Shown: in pieces, positions 12,782 to 25,339 of the stretch | How positions within the stretch are numbered: the first letter of the stretch is position 1 | How the letters are laid out: every line of letters starts with the position of its first letter | From: Hydrangea macrophylla | Lineage: Eukaryota; Streptophyta; Magnoliopsida; Cornales; Hydrangeaceae | Length of the DNA: 64,000 bases | Reading direction: 5' to 3' | Assembly: GCA_033977485.1 (NCBI GenBank) | Contig: CM066985.1 | Location: forward strand, 74,715,045 to 74,779,044 | Program-made: the position numbers and the translations under genes | Notes under the pieces: generated by a model | Seen by the model: the letters and a program-made list of their open reading frames with translations, nothing else | Told to the model about the DNA's origin: nothing | Databases searched by the model: none

Positions 12782-13176
12782 ATATATGTGAATGTATGCA
12801 TAAGGATCTCTCATGAACTCTACAAAGACTCACTTTCTGTTTACTCTGGTTTAATAGACATACAAATGCTGAAAAGTATAGGGTATTTATAGTTTTTCAA
12901 GACCTAAGGGCAAAAGAGTCATTTCACTTCTTAAATGACTCAAGCGCTCGCGTGGCTCGAGCACTCTGGATCCTCGAGCGCGGGGTTGCTTTTCCAGCAA
13001 AGCCTCCCCAAGGTCCTAGCATGCAAGCATAAACAAAAGCCAAACATATGAACAATCACAATTATAAAGAAACTCAAAAAGACGATCTTATATTATTATA
13101 AATAGGATTACAAAAAGAATTACAGAAATATAATACAGAAATTCAGGAAAATAGGTACGAAAATACATGTGCTATA
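12782..13176 (-). repeat. Gypsy LTR A, right piece
   Basis: Non-coding. Lies between B' and the second TACAT copy (13177-13181). It carries caagcgctcgcgtggctcg-type motifs like those at 4420-4480. Its last ~15 bases on the minus strand (TATAGCACATGTATTTT) resemble the beginning of the 59046-60564 LTR on the same strand (TGTAATACCTTGTATTTT). This supports 1893 and 13176 as the two ends of one inserted LTR or element. Confidence 0.5.
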
Positions 13177-14276
13177 TACATGGAGACCTTAACGAAGATG
13201 TCTACATGTCTTTACCACCTAGATTCGGACAAAAGGGGGAGACACGAATTTGCAAACTTCACAAATCATTATTCAGCCTTAAACAAGCTTCACGTCAATG
13301 ATTTGTGAAACTCTCAACTACTCTTAAGCAAGCTGGATATCAACAATCAAAGGCTAATTACTCATTATTTATCCAATCTCGAGATGGTAAATTCACAGCT
13401 CTTCTTGTTTATGTGGATGATGTTATTCTAGCAGGAAATGATCTATAAGACATTGAAGATGCTAAGTCATTCCTTAAAGATCACTTCAAATTAAAGGATC
13501 TTGGACAATTAAAATACTTCTTAGGCATGGAGGCTGCTCGATCCATAAAAGGTATTGCTCTCTCATAACAAAAATATGCTCTTAAGAAACTTGAAGATGT
13601 TGGATACCTTGGTGCAAAACCAGCCTCACTTCCCATGGATTAGAACTTGTCTCTCAATGAGTTTTATGGTGACAACATTAGTGATCCTTCTTCATATCAA
13701 AGACTTGTTGGGCGACTAATTTATTTGACCATTGCACGACCTAACTTAGCATATGCAGTCCACATACAAAGTCAATTTATGGATAAGCCTCGAGTTCCAC
13801 ATTTGGAAGCAGCTCATCAATTCTTACGCTACATCAAATGCACGCCAGGTCAAGGGATTTTTCTTCCTATGACTAGTCCAATCAAATTAAATGGATTCTG
13901 TGATGCAGATTGGGCTAGATGTCATGATACTCGAAGATCTATCACTGGGTATTGCGTATTTTTTGGCAATTCATTAATTTCCTAGAAACCAAGAAACAAA
14001 CTACAATGTCACGATCCAGCACAAAAGTTGAATATTGATCCATGGTTGCAACTTGTTGTGAGATTACTTGGCTGAAATACATTCTACAAGATTTGGGTAT
14101 CAAGCATTCACAACCCGTTAATCCATATTGTGACAATCAAGCAGTTCTTCACATTGCGTCAAACCCAATTTTTCATGAGCAAACAAAATATATAGAAATT
14201 GATTGTCACCTCATATGAGAAAAGATTGAAGAAGGCATGATAATGCAGCCCGTATATCCACATCACAACAGCCAAC
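13177..14276 (+). mobile_element. Ty1/copia retrotransposon, piece 2 (RT end and RNase H)
   Basis: Continues the frame interrupted at 1892. Starts with the second TACAT copy and ends at 14276, where solo LTR D1 was inserted within the last part of pol, just before the conserved C-terminal ADIFTKPL motif. Confidence 0.9.
13182..14276 (+). pseudogene. copia reverse transcriptase C-term and RNase H
   Basis: [15 protein letters not shown] opens the piece. [16 protein letters not shown] follows, then the catalytic YVDD at 13410-13421 (LLVYVDDVILAGND). RNase H shows RLIYLTIARPNLAYAV (13710-13757) and the acidic FCDADWA near 13897-13917. Stops at about 13298, 13447, 13567, 13640 and 13983 and a later frameshift show decay. 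Role in a living element: cDNA synthesis and removal of the RNA strand. Confidence 0.9.
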
Positions 14277-17200
14277 TGTAGACACCCCATTTTGTTGGCT
14301 ATCAGATTTAGGAGACCCATAGTTTTGTCATTCACAATGATCAAAAAAGACTCAAAAAGGACTCATGGAAGTTAGTTCTATCTCTTAAAATGCTCAGAAA
14401 AATGCCCCTGAAAGCTCGAACACTCCCAGATTTGGACCGAAGGTTTTGGAAACATGCTACGTCATAAAAAAGTACTAAAAATGAGTTTTCAAGCAAAATC
14501 AGAAGAAATTGTTGGCTCTCGAAGACCCCCAGAAGTCCCAGAAGTTCCTAGAAAGTCCCCGTTGACCGGTTTGACCCAAGTTTGACCAGGTTTGACCAGA
14601 GTTTGACCGAAATCGTCCAAATTTGCCAAAAAGTTTTGAGATTATTCTAGATCATGTGGAAAGTACTAAAATAAGTTTTAAAAGAAAATCGGACAAAAAT
14701 GTCAGCTCCCGGGAGCTCCCAAAGGTTGCCAGAACTTCTTGGAGGTCCCTGGTTTGACCAGTTTGACTAAAAGTTAACTTTAAAACTGAAGCACTGTATC
14801 ATTTTTCAAACATTTTTCATGGGTACTAGAGGTCAATATCTTTCCAATGGTATATTGCACATAATTTCTGGATTTAAAACGAATTTATTATGAATTTCCG
14901 AAGGTGATAAAGGCGATCAAATCGGCTTTTATCGCGAATACCGCAAAACTTTTCAAAGTGACCTATCTCCAAACTATTTTTTTTTTCTAAATTAGACTCC
15001 ATTACCTTTCCAACGGTATATCACAACCTCAGTTTGGAGTTCATACGCATTTTTTGTAAATTTTGGACGAAATAGGGCCTTTTCACAAATATCGGAACCT
15101 CTGAAGGCCTAAATACAAATTTTTGGGCGTCTGAGGAGCAGGGCCGCGGCGGCACTGGGCCACTGCCACATCAGCACATGACCAGTGCCGCGGCGGCACT
15201 CAACCCCCGCAGAATCCATTTTTATAATTTATTTTGGGGTCCAAATTGAATAATTAAAGACCAAAATGATCACATAATTTTGGGACCAATGGGAGCACTT
15301 TCTAAATCCCAAAACCACCCCCAAATTGGCCTATATAAACTCCCCTTTGTTCTTCATTTGGGGAGGCCAAGTGCAAAGTTTATAGATGTGGTAGAGAGAA
15401 AGAGAGATAGAGATAGGTTTAGGAGAAGGAAAGGGAGCTTCTCCTACTGATTTTATATAAGAAAGTGAGTTTCAATCTTGTTTTCTTTCATTACCCCTCT
15501 TATATTTCACATTCAAGTCTTTCCCAACCACCACTTTTGAGCAATCTTGAGTTAGGAAGCTACTTCTATGTCCAAATGTCAATATCTATGAGTGAAACAC
15601 CAAGCTACAAGTCCAAAGTCACATTGATTATCATCTATTGATTGCTATTACTTGCTTGTTTACATTAATGTTCATCTCTCCTTACCTCATTTCTTTTTTA
15701 TTTTTCTTTGATTACTTACATGCTTATCATCATCTAGATGATATGTTGTTTGAGGAGAGTGAATCCTTATGGATAGTAGCTCTTGACCTCAAAGACATGT
15801 TTAATGGATGATGATTCTAACTTCAATACATTCATATGTATTTTGAAGTCATATTCTCAAACAAAACTATGTTTGTGCAAGTAATATTGAGAGTTTTTGA
15901 TACGAGTTTGATAATGATGTTCCAAGTGGTTTTAATCCCCTTTTTGTGCTGGAAATGTGCTTTCAAAACCCCTTTTTCAAAACCCCTTTAAAACCCCCAA
16001 CATTTGGATTCCAAGAAATAAGCTTTGTTTTACCAAAAATCTTCAAAACAGTGAATGATCTGAGTTCAAAGATTTCTCTAGAACTCAATAATCAAGGTAT
16101 GATCATGAGACCACTTGGAAAGTCTTCTTAACTCGTTACAAAACATCCATGATTTTTGGCTTAGCTTGAAAAAACTTGGAATGGTTCCATTTTGACCCAA
16201 ACATTCCATCCAGACATTCGATTTTTGCTGTCACATCAGCTAGGTCTACTTTCAACTTGTTTTCCAGAAACCTTTTCCAAATAGAGTGGTCCCAACTCAT
16301 TTTCTTCTTGAACTTCAGTGTCTTAGAGAACGTTCTGTATAATATGGGCCTCTATATCTTTAGTTTTTATTTTCTAAGATTTTTCAACATTTCAGTCGAC
16401 AGTACGGACTCTGTCTCTGAGTAACCTCTATTGTTTATATGATTTCTCTCAATTTGTAATAGTTATTAAAGATTGGCTTTTTGATATGTGTTCTAGACAC
16501 AATAAGGATGATCTCTATAAAAAATCATGCATTTAAAACATTCCTAACCCTACTTTTCAATTTCCCCAAGATCAACTCACTGATCTTTCCACTATTCACA
16601 GCAAGCATACTCTTACTTTCATTCTTTGATTCGATGCTCACATGCACTCCAAATTAGTTCAACTCTTAGGAAGTAGTTCATACTAAATTTGTACATATCC
16701 CATGATGATTTCCTTCATGCATTCATGCATACTTTAGACTTTTAACTCATTTTAGAAAGTCCATGTACACAAACACACTACAACCTTTGCACATTTTAGG
16801 ATCATACATTGCATCCATGCAAGATTTGGGATTTTTGTGACTCCTAATCTAAGAAGATTATAAGGAATGAATTTGATCACACGTTCATGCTTTTCCCTGA
16901 TCTAATCTTCCTTTCTCATCCGTCCCGGGGATTGAGAAATCTTCTTTCCTCAAAGATTAACATGCATCATACTAGCTTCCTAAGCATATTTTGATTTCTT
17001 TGATGATTTGTTCCAAGAACAACTCATGTCCCCCTTTAGATTAGGAGAACTTAATTAATTGATATGTGATTAGATGATTTTTCCTAGGTTCTTTTGTTTG
17101 ACCTTTCACCTTTGCATTGTGTGATATTTGGCTTAGATCTTATGAATAATATCTTATCTTTTGATCTTTTATTTCAAGATTCTTATGTAATGTAGTATAC

Positions 17201-17555
17201 TATCATACTATTAATTATCGAACCAAACATAGTATAAGATGATTATTTGGATTCTAATTGAGGCCCGTCGAGAGACGGGACGAGTTGAGGGTATTTTAGT
17301 CGCGACAAAGGCTCCTTCCTGTCTCGTATCAAAACCCCGAACCAAGTTCTTTGGTTATGAAGGACCGGTGCCCTTTATCCGTTTGGGTGAGTCAAATTGG
17401 GTTTTTTGGTTCCCTAAAGACCAAGTGGCGACTCTGTATCTATTTTCAATAGACCTCTTGTTTTCTTTCAAATCAATTTCAAAATAAAGGAAAATCAATT
17501 CCGAAGCCCCGGAAACAAAAACCGAGGGTGGGCTCACAGAGGCCACGTGTCCACA
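14277..17555 (+). mobile_element. Solo LTR D1 (Ogre/Tat-like gypsy)
   Basis: 3279 bp from TGTAGACACCCC to CACGTGTCCACA, flanked by 5-bp CCAAC (14272-14276) and CCAGC (17556-17560), one mismatch. It interrupts copia pol. No coding inside. A second copy, D2, is at 20797. The GTGGCGACTCTG motif and purine-rich tail near 17425-17540 recall LTR ends of the Ogre/Tat group; that assignment is tentative. No internal element sequence lies beside it, so it is a product of LTR-LTR recombination. Confidence 0.85.
15332..15338 (+). promoter_or_regulatory. TATA box of LTR D1
   Basis: TATATAA in cctatataaactcccc; the same box is at 21802-21808 in D2, at the same place relative to the LTR start. This sets the plus orientation of both LTRs. 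Confidence 0.65.
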
Positions 17556-17872
17556 CCAGCTGACATTTTTACGAAGCCATTGAATTCTTCACAATTCTCG
17601 AATTTACTTGGCAAGTTAGGAATTATCAACATACATTCCAAACTTGAAGGGTAGTGTTAAGGATTGAATAGTCAGATAAGGCACAAAATCAGTGATTACC
17701 ATCAATCATGCATAGTCAACCTTTCATTAATTACCTTTCTATTTAGGTAAAATGTAAATTAGGCAAAGACAGATCCCACTGCTTACTTTAGGCCTTAAAT
17801 TAGTCATTGCATTGTGTATATAATTCCTCATGTTAGTAAATAAAGATATAGCTACTTTTATTCTTTTCAACA
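17556..17872 (+). mobile_element. Ty1/copia retrotransposon, piece 3 (pol end and 3' LTR)
   Basis: Begins with the duplicated CCAGC, then reads ADIFTKPLNSSQFSNLLGKL, the conserved C-terminus of copia polyproteins. A primer-like gaagggtag stands before a short LTR starting TGTTAAGGATTG at 17655. The LTR appears to end at ...TTTTCAACA, 17872 (218 bp), and contains a tatataatt box near 17817. The right edge is judged only from the CA ending. Confidence 0.75.
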
Positions 17873-18410
17873 TGTGATATTTCAGCCCAAATGTAGTCTA
17901 GTCTACCCCAAAAATTGCAAATTAGCTCAGTTAATGTAGTCTAGTCCACCCCAATTAAGTGTTCCAAACTCAATTTGACACCATACCTTCTTGATAAATA
18001 GACTCCAAAATTTATAAATATTACCCCAAAAGATTATTTTATTCTTAAATAGACCTAATTTGACACCATATCTCATTATCAAATATGTATAAATAGATCA
18101 AAAAAAAAAAAAATTTAAAATTATGGGACAGCCACCCCCCCCCCCCCTCCCAAAATATATATATATATATATATTTATTCCTGGCTCCACACTTAGTATT
18201 GATCTCGAAGTTGTGAAAAACAGAATGGAATTGTCCTTATTATAAAAAGGAAAAAAAGAGATGCCTTCTACAAATGTAATTCTTTTCATTTCTATTTTGT
18301 AAGTGCACACCTTCGCAAGAAGTTGCATTCCCTTACTAGCCTATCAACAATAGGAGAGGTAGATGGAGAGTTATACTAGCTCCTTCAGTCCACAGAAGAA
18401 CATATTTAAT

Positions 18411-18576
18411 GGTTAAGTAATGCTATGTTTTTCAAATTTTGTATCTCATTATATGTGGCAGTGCAATCACCTTCAATAATTATGGGACCATTTCAACATT
18501 CTCCAATAAACATCAAGTGTATCCACTACCACTTGTCTTCAAAACCACCTTTAGCATACAAATTTGGGAATCATTG
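18411..18576. mobile_element. Foldback MITE, copy 1
   Basis: Left end aatgctatgtttttcaaattttgtat and right end atacaaatttgggaatcatt are inverted relatives. The inner phrase atatgtggcagtg is shared with copy 2 at 19975-20173. Edges are approximate and no clear duplication was found. Confidence 0.45.
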
Positions 18577-19974
18577 GCCCAAAATCGAAACATTAGACGG
18601 GGTGAATAAGGTTTTAGCGAAAAATTAATCTTTTAAAAATTTAATGCAAAATTAAACACAATCACAAACAATAAAGTAAAGAAAGAAGGGAAGAGACACT
18701 TGCGAACAAAGTTTTCAAGTGGTCGGCAATCCACACATCGAGGCCTATGTTTACCCCTCAAGAACATCTCTTGAGAATTCCTTTACCAACCTACTTACAG
18801 GTGTAGATCAAACCATTTTGATATACTTCACGAGTGTGCACCAAACCGTTACAAGAGCCTTCAATCTCTTCCAAAGAATAACACCTCTTCTTTGCACACA
18901 AGTGTTACTAACCCTCACTCTTTACAAATAAATTATTTGGGTACAAAGATAACTCTGTTGAAGAGTAGATAATACAAATGAAAACTCACTACAATTTGCT
19001 CTCAAGAATTACAATTGAAATCTAGAGCAAATAGATTTTTCACTCAAACTAGGGCTCAAATATGAATGATGATTAAACATGTTTAAATGATTTTCCTTGC
19101 ATAACCAACACTTAAAATCACCCCTATATATAGCTTTTAAATTTGTATGACCGTTGGGAGTGGTTGGGGGTGTAAAAGTAATTTTTGGAGATTTTAGAAA
19201 ACTAGTTGTTATGTTGTTCTACACAATCCAGTCGACTGTATAATCGATCCAATTGGCTGGATAAGTTGGTCAGTAGCTACCTATCAAAAACACAAAATAT
19301 CTACTGTATTGAGTACTGACACCTCTTTATTAAAATGGCCATAACTCCTTCAAAACTCTGATTTTTGATCTGTTTGAAGATTCAGAAACTAGTTTCAAAT
19401 AAATTTCCATCCATATAAAATTCAACATCTAATTCCTTACCAATTAAACAAGGTTTGTCTTTAAAGATGACCCATTTGCAAAGAGTTGTTCATTTTAACT
19501 TAGCCACTTGAAAACTTTTGTGAAATGAATTTAAGTGAGTGGTCTAAGTATGTTGAGGTCCTTGAAAGTATTTTAAGGTGAGAGCAAGAATCCTAAAGCC
19601 CAACTAATGTCATTTGAGCCCCTATGAGTGATTGAGCAATATGCTTTACAAGTAAATCCTAGTCTTCAACTAAGGATGAAAAATCTTCAAGACTTCAAGC
19701 TTGATCCTTGTTGAGCTCCATCACTCTTGGGCTTCACCATATGCTATCTCATGAAATCAAACAAGGTTAGAACATTTAAGTGCATAATTCAAGAGATTAG
19801 CATAATGAAAATGACTTGATAATAGTTTATAGTAGAACAATTAAGATCATGCTATTATCAATAAATTTATCATCATCAAAACAAACATAAATAATGCCTT
19901 AAGAAAATTCAAGGCTAGTAGGAAGGATAATGTGAATTACTCTTAATGGGTATTGCTAAAAATATTTGATAACA

Positions 19975-20173
19975 ATAAGTAAAGATTAGCTCTATGCTTC
20001 TCAAATTTTATATCCAAAAGGTTCCAAACATATGTGGCAGTGGACCTACTTGATTTTGATTGAAGGATAGTAAGTGGTCCCACACCATTATTGAACTGTT
20101 CTCACTGCCATATATATTTGGAATTTATTTAGATACAAAATTGGGAAAGCATAACATTACTCTTTACTCATAA
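19975..20173. mobile_element. Foldback MITE, copy 2
   Basis: Long imperfect inverted repeat of about 65 bp per arm. The left arm contains gctctatgcttctcaaatttt and atatgtggcagtgg. The reversed right arm contains gttatgctttcccaatttt and atatatggcagtgag. The size and absence of coding fit a MITE; superfamily unresolved. Confidence 0.6.
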
Positions 20174-20653
20174 GTAAAGTATAAGTTTTTCATTTATAAA
20201 CTACATTTACTGTTAGACATGCTCTCAGAGCGTCCACTGTCAGCAATTAGCGTAGGACAACTTAGTGGAACTTAGCTTTGGGGTGTTAACAATGGTGTAG
20301 TTGGTACAATATGTAGCATACCATAGTTAAACTTAACGAAACCTAACTTTGTGGTACAACTAAGTTTCAATAATGTACAGCAAGACGACACACATTGTCG
20401 CGTCCTACCACCAAACAACATATACTATGTCGTGCTACTCCACAATAGGGCCAACCCTTAGTATTTTCAAACATTTTTCTTTGTGAGTACTTACAATTTT
20501 TGTTTCTTTTTTTGCTAGAGTATACATTAAAATTACAAAAAATTAACTACAAAATTTTGTTCATATAGATTCAGGAAAAAAAATCATTACAGGAACTCTT
20601 AAGGGTAGTTTTTCCTCTTGTTGCTTCTTAATTGAACAAAATAGTATACAACA

Positions 20654-20796
20654 TGTCGCACCCACCCTGAAAGTAGAGGCGGCCCCATTGAGGATCACGA
20701 CCGTTTACATCGAAATAACGTGTGAGAAGTGTGGGAAGAAGTATAAAAGTACGTGAAAGTAGGAGTAGGGCCAAGTAAAAGTTAAGAGTCACCACC
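20654..20796 (-). repeat. Solo LTR E (Ogre/Tat-like), 3' terminal piece
   Basis: On the minus strand this piece reads from GGTGGTGACTCTTAAC to GGGTGGGTGCGACA, the end of a long LTR. It is separated from the rest by D2. Left flank is CAACA (20649-20653). The partner flank TAACA stands at 45907-45911, next to the other LTR end, giving a 4/5 match of the 5-bp duplication. Confidence 0.65.
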
Positions 20797-23700
20797 TGTA
20801 GACACCCCATTTTGTCGGCTATCAGATTTAGGAGACTCATAGCTTGGTGGTTCACAATGATCGAAAAAGACTCAAAAGGACTCCTGTAAGTTAGTTCTAT
20901 TTCTCAAAATGCTCAGAATGACCAAAATGCCCCTGAAAGTCCGAAAACTCCCAGATTTGGACCAAAAGTTCTGGAAACATGCTATGTCATAAGAAAAGTA
21001 AGAAAATGAGTTTTTAAGTAAAATCAGATGAAATCGTCAGCTCCTAGAGACCCCGAATGTCCCGGAAAGTCCCCGTTGACCGGTTTGACCTAGGTTTGAC
21101 CGGTTTGACCAGGGATTGATCGAAATCATCCGAATTCGCCAAAAAATTCTAAAATCATTCTGGATCATGTGAAAAGTACTAAAGTGAGTTTTAAAAGAAT
21201 ATCGGACAAAAAAGTCAGGTCCTGGGAGTTCCCAGAACTTCCTGGAGGTCCCCGGTTTGACCAGTTTGACCAAAAGTTGACTTTAAATCTGGAGCACCGT
21301 ATCATTTTTTCAAACATTTTTCATGGATACTAGAGGTCAATAGCTTTCCAACGGTATATCGCACATATTTCCTGGATTTAAAACGAATTTATTATGAATT
21401 TTTGAAGGTAAAAAAGGCGATCAAATCAGCTTTTATCACGAATACCGTAAAACTTTTCAAAGTGACCTAACTCTAAAACATTATATATAGAACGTAGAAT
21501 CCGATACCTTTCCAACGGTATTTCACAAGCTCAGTTTGGAGTTCATATGCATTTTCTGTGAATTTCGGACGAAATAGGGCCTTTTCGCGAATACCGGAAC
21601 CTTGGGGGCCTAAATACAATTTTCTGGGCATCTGAGGAGCAGTGCCGCTGCGGCACTCAAACCTCGCAGAGTGCATTTTTGTAAATTATTTGGGGGTCCA
21701 ATTTGATTAATTAAAAACCAAAATGATGTAGTTTTATGTTCACAGATGTTTGGGACCAATGGGAGTACTTCTAAAACCCCAAAATCACCCCCAAATTAGC
21801 CTATATAAACCCCACATTGCTCTTTATTTGGGGGGGGGGGCAAGTGCAAAACTTGAGAAAGTTTTAGAGAGAAAGAGAGATAGAGATAGGTTTAGAAGAG
21901 AGAAATGGAGCTTCTCCTACTGATTTTCTATAGAAAGTGAGTTCTAAACTCAAGTTCTTCCATCATCCTTCTATATACTTCATTATCAATACACCCAACC
22001 ACCATTTCTCTAAGCATTCATGAGTTAGGGAGTTACTTCCATGTCCAAATGTCAATATCTATGAGTGAAACACCAAGCTATAAGTCCAAAATCATATTGA
22101 TTATCATCTATTGATTGTTATTTATTTGCTTGTTCATATTATGTTCATCTCTTCTTAATCTTGTTTCTTTTTATTTTTTTTATTTTTTTACTTACTTGCT
22201 CTTCATCATCTAAATGATGACATGAAGTTTGAGGTGAGTGAATCCTTATGGATAGTAGCTCTTGACCTCAAAACATGTTTAATAGATGATGATTATAACT
22301 TCAATACCTCTAAGGTATCCTTGAAGTTATGTTCAAAATAAAAATGAATCTCTCCAATAATATTGGGGGTTCTTGATGATGAGTTTGATGTTGATATTCC
22401 AAGATTTCATAATCTCTATTTGATTTTGAAAATATACTTTCAAAATCTCTATTTCAAAACCACTCTCAAACCCTCTCATTTTGATCTCAAGAAAGAAAAC
22501 TCAAGTTTTTTCCAAAATCTTTAAAACAGTGAGTCAAAACAGTGAATGATCTGAGCTCAAAGACTTCTCTAGAACTCAATACTCAATGTATGGATGAAGT
22601 ACCATTTGGAAAGTCTTCTTAACTCATTAGGGAACACCCATCATTTTTGGATTGACTTGGAGATACATGGAAGGATCCCATTTTGGTCCAAACATTCTCT
22701 CCAGATATTCTGCCTTTGCTGCCACAGTAGCTTAGTTGACTTTCAACCTACCTTACAGAAAACCTTTCCAAAGGGGTGGTCCCAACTCATTTTTCACTTG
22801 AACCTCAGTGTCTTAGGAAACTTTCTGTATAAAATGGGCCCCTAGATATTTTGTTTTCATTTTCTTAGATTTTTTAACATTTCAGTCAACAATGCAAACT
22901 CTATTTCTGAGTAACCTCTATTGTTCATATGATTTCTCTCAATCTGTAATAGTTATTAGAGATGAGCTTTTTGAGTTGTGTTCTAGACACAATAAGGAAG
23001 ATCTCCATAAAAAATCATGCATTGAAAACATTCCTATTTCCTCTTTTCAATTTCCAAAATATTATGTCACTGTTCTGTCCACTATTCACAGCAAGCACAC
23101 TTTTACTTCCATCCTTTGATTTGATGCTGACATGCACTCCAAATTAGCTCATGTCTTAGGAAGTAGTTCATTCTACATTTGTACATATCCTATGATGATT
23201 TTCCCCATGCATTCATTCATCTTCTAGACTTCTAAGTCACTTTAGAAAACCCATGTACACAAACACACTACAACCTTTGCACATTCTAGATACATATATT
23301 GCATCCATGCAAAGATTTGGGGATTTTGTGACTCCTAATCTAAGAAGGTTATAAGGAATGAATTTTATCACATGTTCATGTTTCCCCCTTGATCTAATCG
23401 TCCTTTCTCATCCATCCCAGGGATTGAGAAGTCTTCTTTTTTCAAAGATTAGCATGCATCATTCTAGCTTGCTAAGCATACTTTTATCCTTTTTGATAAT
23501 TTGCTTCAAGAATAATTCATGTCCCCTTTAGATTAGGAAAACTTTATTACTTGATATATGGTTAGACAATTTTTCCTAGGTTTGTTTGTGTGATCTTTCA
23601 CTTTTGCATTGCATGATATTTGGCTAAGATCTTATGAACGATATCTTATCTTTTGATCTTCCATTTCAAAATTCTTGTGTGATCTAATATACTATCATAG

Positions 23701-24008
23701 TACTAATTGTCGAACCATATATAGTATAATATGATTGTTCGGATGCTAATTGAGGCCCGTCGAAAGACGGGGCGAGTTGAGGGTGTTTTAGTCGCGACAA
23801 AGGCTCCTTCTTGTCTCGTACCAAAACCCCAAACCATGTTCTTTGGTTATGAAGGGTCGGTCCCCTTTATCCGTTTGGGTGAGTCAAATTAGGTTTCTTG
23901 GTTCCTTAAAGACCAAGTGGCGACTCTGTATCTGTTTTTAACAGACCTTTTCTTTTCCTTTTCAAAACGATTTCAAACGAACAAGAAGTGGAATTCCGCG
24001 TGTCCATA
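20797..24008 (+). mobile_element. Solo LTR D2 (second copy of family D)
   Basis: 3212 bp, TGTAGACACCCC to CGTGTCCATA, with perfect 5-bp flanks CCACC at 20792-20796 and 24009-24013. Colinear with D1 over its whole length, including the TATA box and the block before the 3' end (gaggcccgtcgaaagacgg near 23750). Inserted in LTR E: the flanks join as agagtcaccacc-taacatt, a sequence typical near the ends of Ogre/Tat LTRs. No coding. Confidence 0.85.
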
Positions 24009-24289
24009 CCACCTAACATTATTCAGGAGTTAGGATCCCTACAAAGACAATCAACACATTCATCTTTGACTTTTAAAAATACGTTTTGAAAAAGTAAGGC
24101 CCTTTAAAAGTGTGACTCTACATAGTCATGTGAAACCTAGAGTTGTTGTGATAGGTTTGGGGACTCGATTATATCGAGGGAAGGTATTAGGCACCCTCGA
24201 GCATCCATGACACACGGTTGCCGATTTTAGTTGTTTTTATAATAGTGGGGGCATAAGTAAGAAGTAGTAGAATATATATAAGAATTTAA

Positions 24290-24540
24290 ACTTGATCATC
24301 TGTGACACACGGTCGTCGGTTTCGTATCTCGACTCGAGATATATTAAAGGATGAATGGTTATGGTCATATCCCTAATAAAGGCCACATACGCATCTTGAC
24401 ACGCGATATCCGAAAGAGGATATATAGTTTGCATACATATCTTGACACAAGATAGTTTAAAAGAGAGTAGCTATGGTTGTACGCATGTAAGGGTTGTATA
24501 CGTATCTCGACACGAGTATTAGGTCGTATATAGTTCTGTG
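24290..24540. repeat. Palindromic TATCTCGACACGAGATA repeats
   Basis: Four diverged copies at about 24324, 24390, 24437 and 24500, each a near-palindrome (tatctcgactcgagata, atcttgacacgcgatat, tatcttgacacaagata, tatctcgacacgag) spaced about 50-65 bp. Inside LTR E. Confidence 0.6.
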
Positions 24541-24824
24541 CTGTATAGGGTTATGAGTGATTTTAAAGTTGGTCGATCTAGACCGTAAGTGGGTAAAATA
24601 GTATTTTGAGTAAATTCAGTGTAACTAGGAACTTTAACCTGTACGGTGTAGTCCCAGACTTTAACCTTTGAAAGAATAGTAAGTTTTTGAAAAAGTGATT
24701 AGATCAACCGTGTGAGTGCTGAATGTTGTGCCCGAATTTTCTTTCATTAAGCTATCAGTTAACTTAACAGAAAAGGCCCTTTCGGGATAGTGAAAGAACT
24801 TTCTTTTTGAGTTTTATAGTTTTT

Positions 24825-25060
24825 TTTGTGTCGAAAGTAAGGGTCAGTGCCTAGTGACGTAAAATTAACCAAAAGTAAGGGTCGGCGCCCAGTGCCTTAA
24901 AAAATGTATACCAGAATTATGGGTTGGTGCCCAGGTTTGAAAGATGTACCAGAAGCAAGGGTCGGTGCCCAGGTGCTTAGAAAAAGTAACCGGAAGTAAG
25001 GGTCAATGCCCAGTTTTGTAAAACGTTTACCAAAAGTAAGGGTCAGTGCCCAATGAAGGA
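24825..25060. repeat. Tandem repeat, ~42-46-bp unit with 'aagggtcggtgccca'
   Basis: Six diverged units around aagtaagggtcggtgcccag at about 24835, 24874, 24918, 24956, 24997 and 25038, in LTR E. Confidence 0.75.
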
Positions 25061-25084
25061 GTTTAAAAGAAGTCATGAAGTTAT

Positions 25085-25250
25085 AAATGAGGTTAGTTTA
25101 GTAACATAAATGAGTTTAAAAAGTAATGAATTAGTAAAGTAACGAGCCAGTAAATTTAACAAGTTAGTAAAGTAACGAGTTAGTAAAGTAATCGGTTAGT
25201 AAAGTAATGTCACAAATTAGTAAAGTCACGAGTTAGTAAGTTAGGAAAAG
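25085..25250. repeat. Tandem repeat, ~16-bp unit 'gttagtaaagtaacga'
   Basis: About eight or nine units, with slippage-like variation in spacing, directly after the previous array. Confidence 0.75.
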
Positions 25251-25339
25251 CGGTAAAGACGTAAAGTAAATCTAACAGTTCTAGTCTGGCTAACAAGAAA
25301 ACTAAGTGATCTAAGAGTGAGCCATTTCACGATGGTGGA

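Larger units (their letters stand above)
17873..20653. other. AT-rich intergenic block with unclassified repeats
   Basis: No coding sequence supported. Contains a poly-C tract (about 18134-18147) followed by (TA)n near 18155-18174, two related foldback MITEs (separate entries) and a 1.3-kb stretch (about 18577-19900) with the look of a dispersed non-coding retroelement (tagacggggtgaataagg near the start, tatcatcatcaaaacaaac near the end). The last assignment is an impression only. Confidence 0.45.

Noticed and set aside
22594..23147. Three short frames of 61-83 residues in D2
   Set aside because: Lie in a solo LTR; related frames in D1 are not conserved in length or ends, so no protein is supported.
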